A stretch of DNA of 64,000 nucleotides. Source: Lithospermum erythrorhizon. Its lineage: Eukaryota > Streptophyta > Magnoliopsida > Boraginales > Boraginaceae. A program made the position numbers and the translations under genes. Of this stretch, positions 63,495 to 64,000 are shown piece after piece; the first letter of the stretch is position 1, and each line of letters opens with the position of its first letter. The DNA is taken from NCBI GenBank assembly GCA_019722365.1, contig JADFUC010001149.1:1-64000 (forward strand), read 5' to 3'. The notes under the pieces were generated by a model. That model had not been told where the DNA came from and did no database searches. It worked only from the letters and a program-made list of their open reading frames with translations.

Positions 63495-64000
63495 ATCTAC
63501 CCACCTTATAAAAATTGGCCCCCGAAATTTACTCGTAACCTAACTGCCGATAAACTCAACGCACCTTTCTCGACATGCCCCTTATCAACTAACATCGACA
63601 CCTTGTCACCTACTCAAATTTCCCAATATGATTCGCCTTCGTGAGTCTCCCATAATATCTTATGTCACCTAACTTAAGGCGTTGGTTCTCTTGAGCACCA
63701 ACACATTCAACTGACAATCTTCCCTATTCAGCTTATCTTATCGCTTCCGCTATATTATTACTAAATCAGTATTATAAACATCCTCTAATTGCCCAAATAC
63801 TACCCAAAAATTAAAATTCATAACAACGCTAATAATTTATATCGTCACCTAATGAAAGCCACCATACTACTCATCGTATAATTAAACGAGAAACAAAGAA
63901 ATTTCACCACACCAATGCTCGCATTACAATTACTATAAAATAACTTACAAAGATAAACCACAATAACATTATGTATAAATAATTCATCCTTTTTCCGGCA
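63495..64000 (-). pseudogene. C-terminal end of a Ty3/gypsy pol (partial)
   Basis: Read on the minus strand, the stretch near 63655-63610 encodes WETHEGESYWEI, like the (A)TWE.E..M...YP end of gypsy integrase/chromodomain regions. The ...FGGQF stretch typical of the last residues of these polyproteins and the purine tract (63495-63515) follow. The rest of pol lies beyond the right edge, and this part seems frame-broken. Identification rests on short motifs. Confidence 0.5.

Noticed and set aside
1..64000. tRNA genes
   Set aside because: I looked for the B-box GGTTCGANTCC pattern; the many GGTTCGG motifs at 14.3-14.7 and 32.5-33.1 kb are hAT-like repeat units without a cloverleaf.

Overview
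This window is nuclear DNA from a flowering plant, most likely a eudicot. It carries spliced genes with GT/AG introns, plant retrotransposon families, Stowaway-type MITEs and AT-rich spacers. I cannot name the species. I resolve only two protein-coding genes that look alive. One is a two-exon gene for a 70-residue single-pass membrane protein (26795-27175). The other is an eleven-exon gene for a 313-residue CHY zinc-finger/RING-H2 protein of the CHYR1/RZPF34 type (29069-32171). Almost everything else is transposable-element sequence, much of it nested.

Left part (0.5-21 kb): a decayed Ty1/copia element with two LTRs (527-~5400); a decayed Ty3/gypsy-type LTR (~6694-8600); and a large second copia element (10161-20867) bounded by a matching 5-bp target duplication, GATAT. 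Its gag-pol is pseudogenised. It is split by a hAT-like element (14268-14709), by a solo LTR of its own family with duplication ATTCA (14809-15738), and apparently by a third LTR copy (18176-19180). A ~180-bp tandem repeat follows at 21.1-21.9 kb.

Middle (22-36 kb): the gene island, with Stowaway MITEs, a ~27-bp minisatellite just upstream of the small-protein gene, and a hAT-like MITE inside intron 10 of the RING gene.

Right part (36.8-64 kb): remnants of a CACTA (En/Spm) TNP2 transposase; a solo gypsy LTR with perfect AAAAT duplications (38413-41276); a PIF/Harbinger transposase pseudogene; and three more Stowaway MITEs. There are also two Cassandra elements, small non-coding retrotransposons whose LTRs carry a 5S-rRNA-like sequence, with perfect duplications GACTA and TATAC. 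A further copia LTR (49615-57400) is interrupted by two antisense gypsy LTRs, the first of which itself holds a Cassandra copy. The 3' end of another antisense gypsy element runs off the right edge.

The most interesting non-gene signals are: arrays of ~30-bp hairpin-forming units in every copy of the long gypsy LTR; a run of dyads in the copia LTR, one of them with paired arm changes; and the contrast between intact gene exons and repeats full of small indels and unexpected CG dinucleotides, which may partly be assembly error. All boundaries and family calls come from reading the sequence alone.
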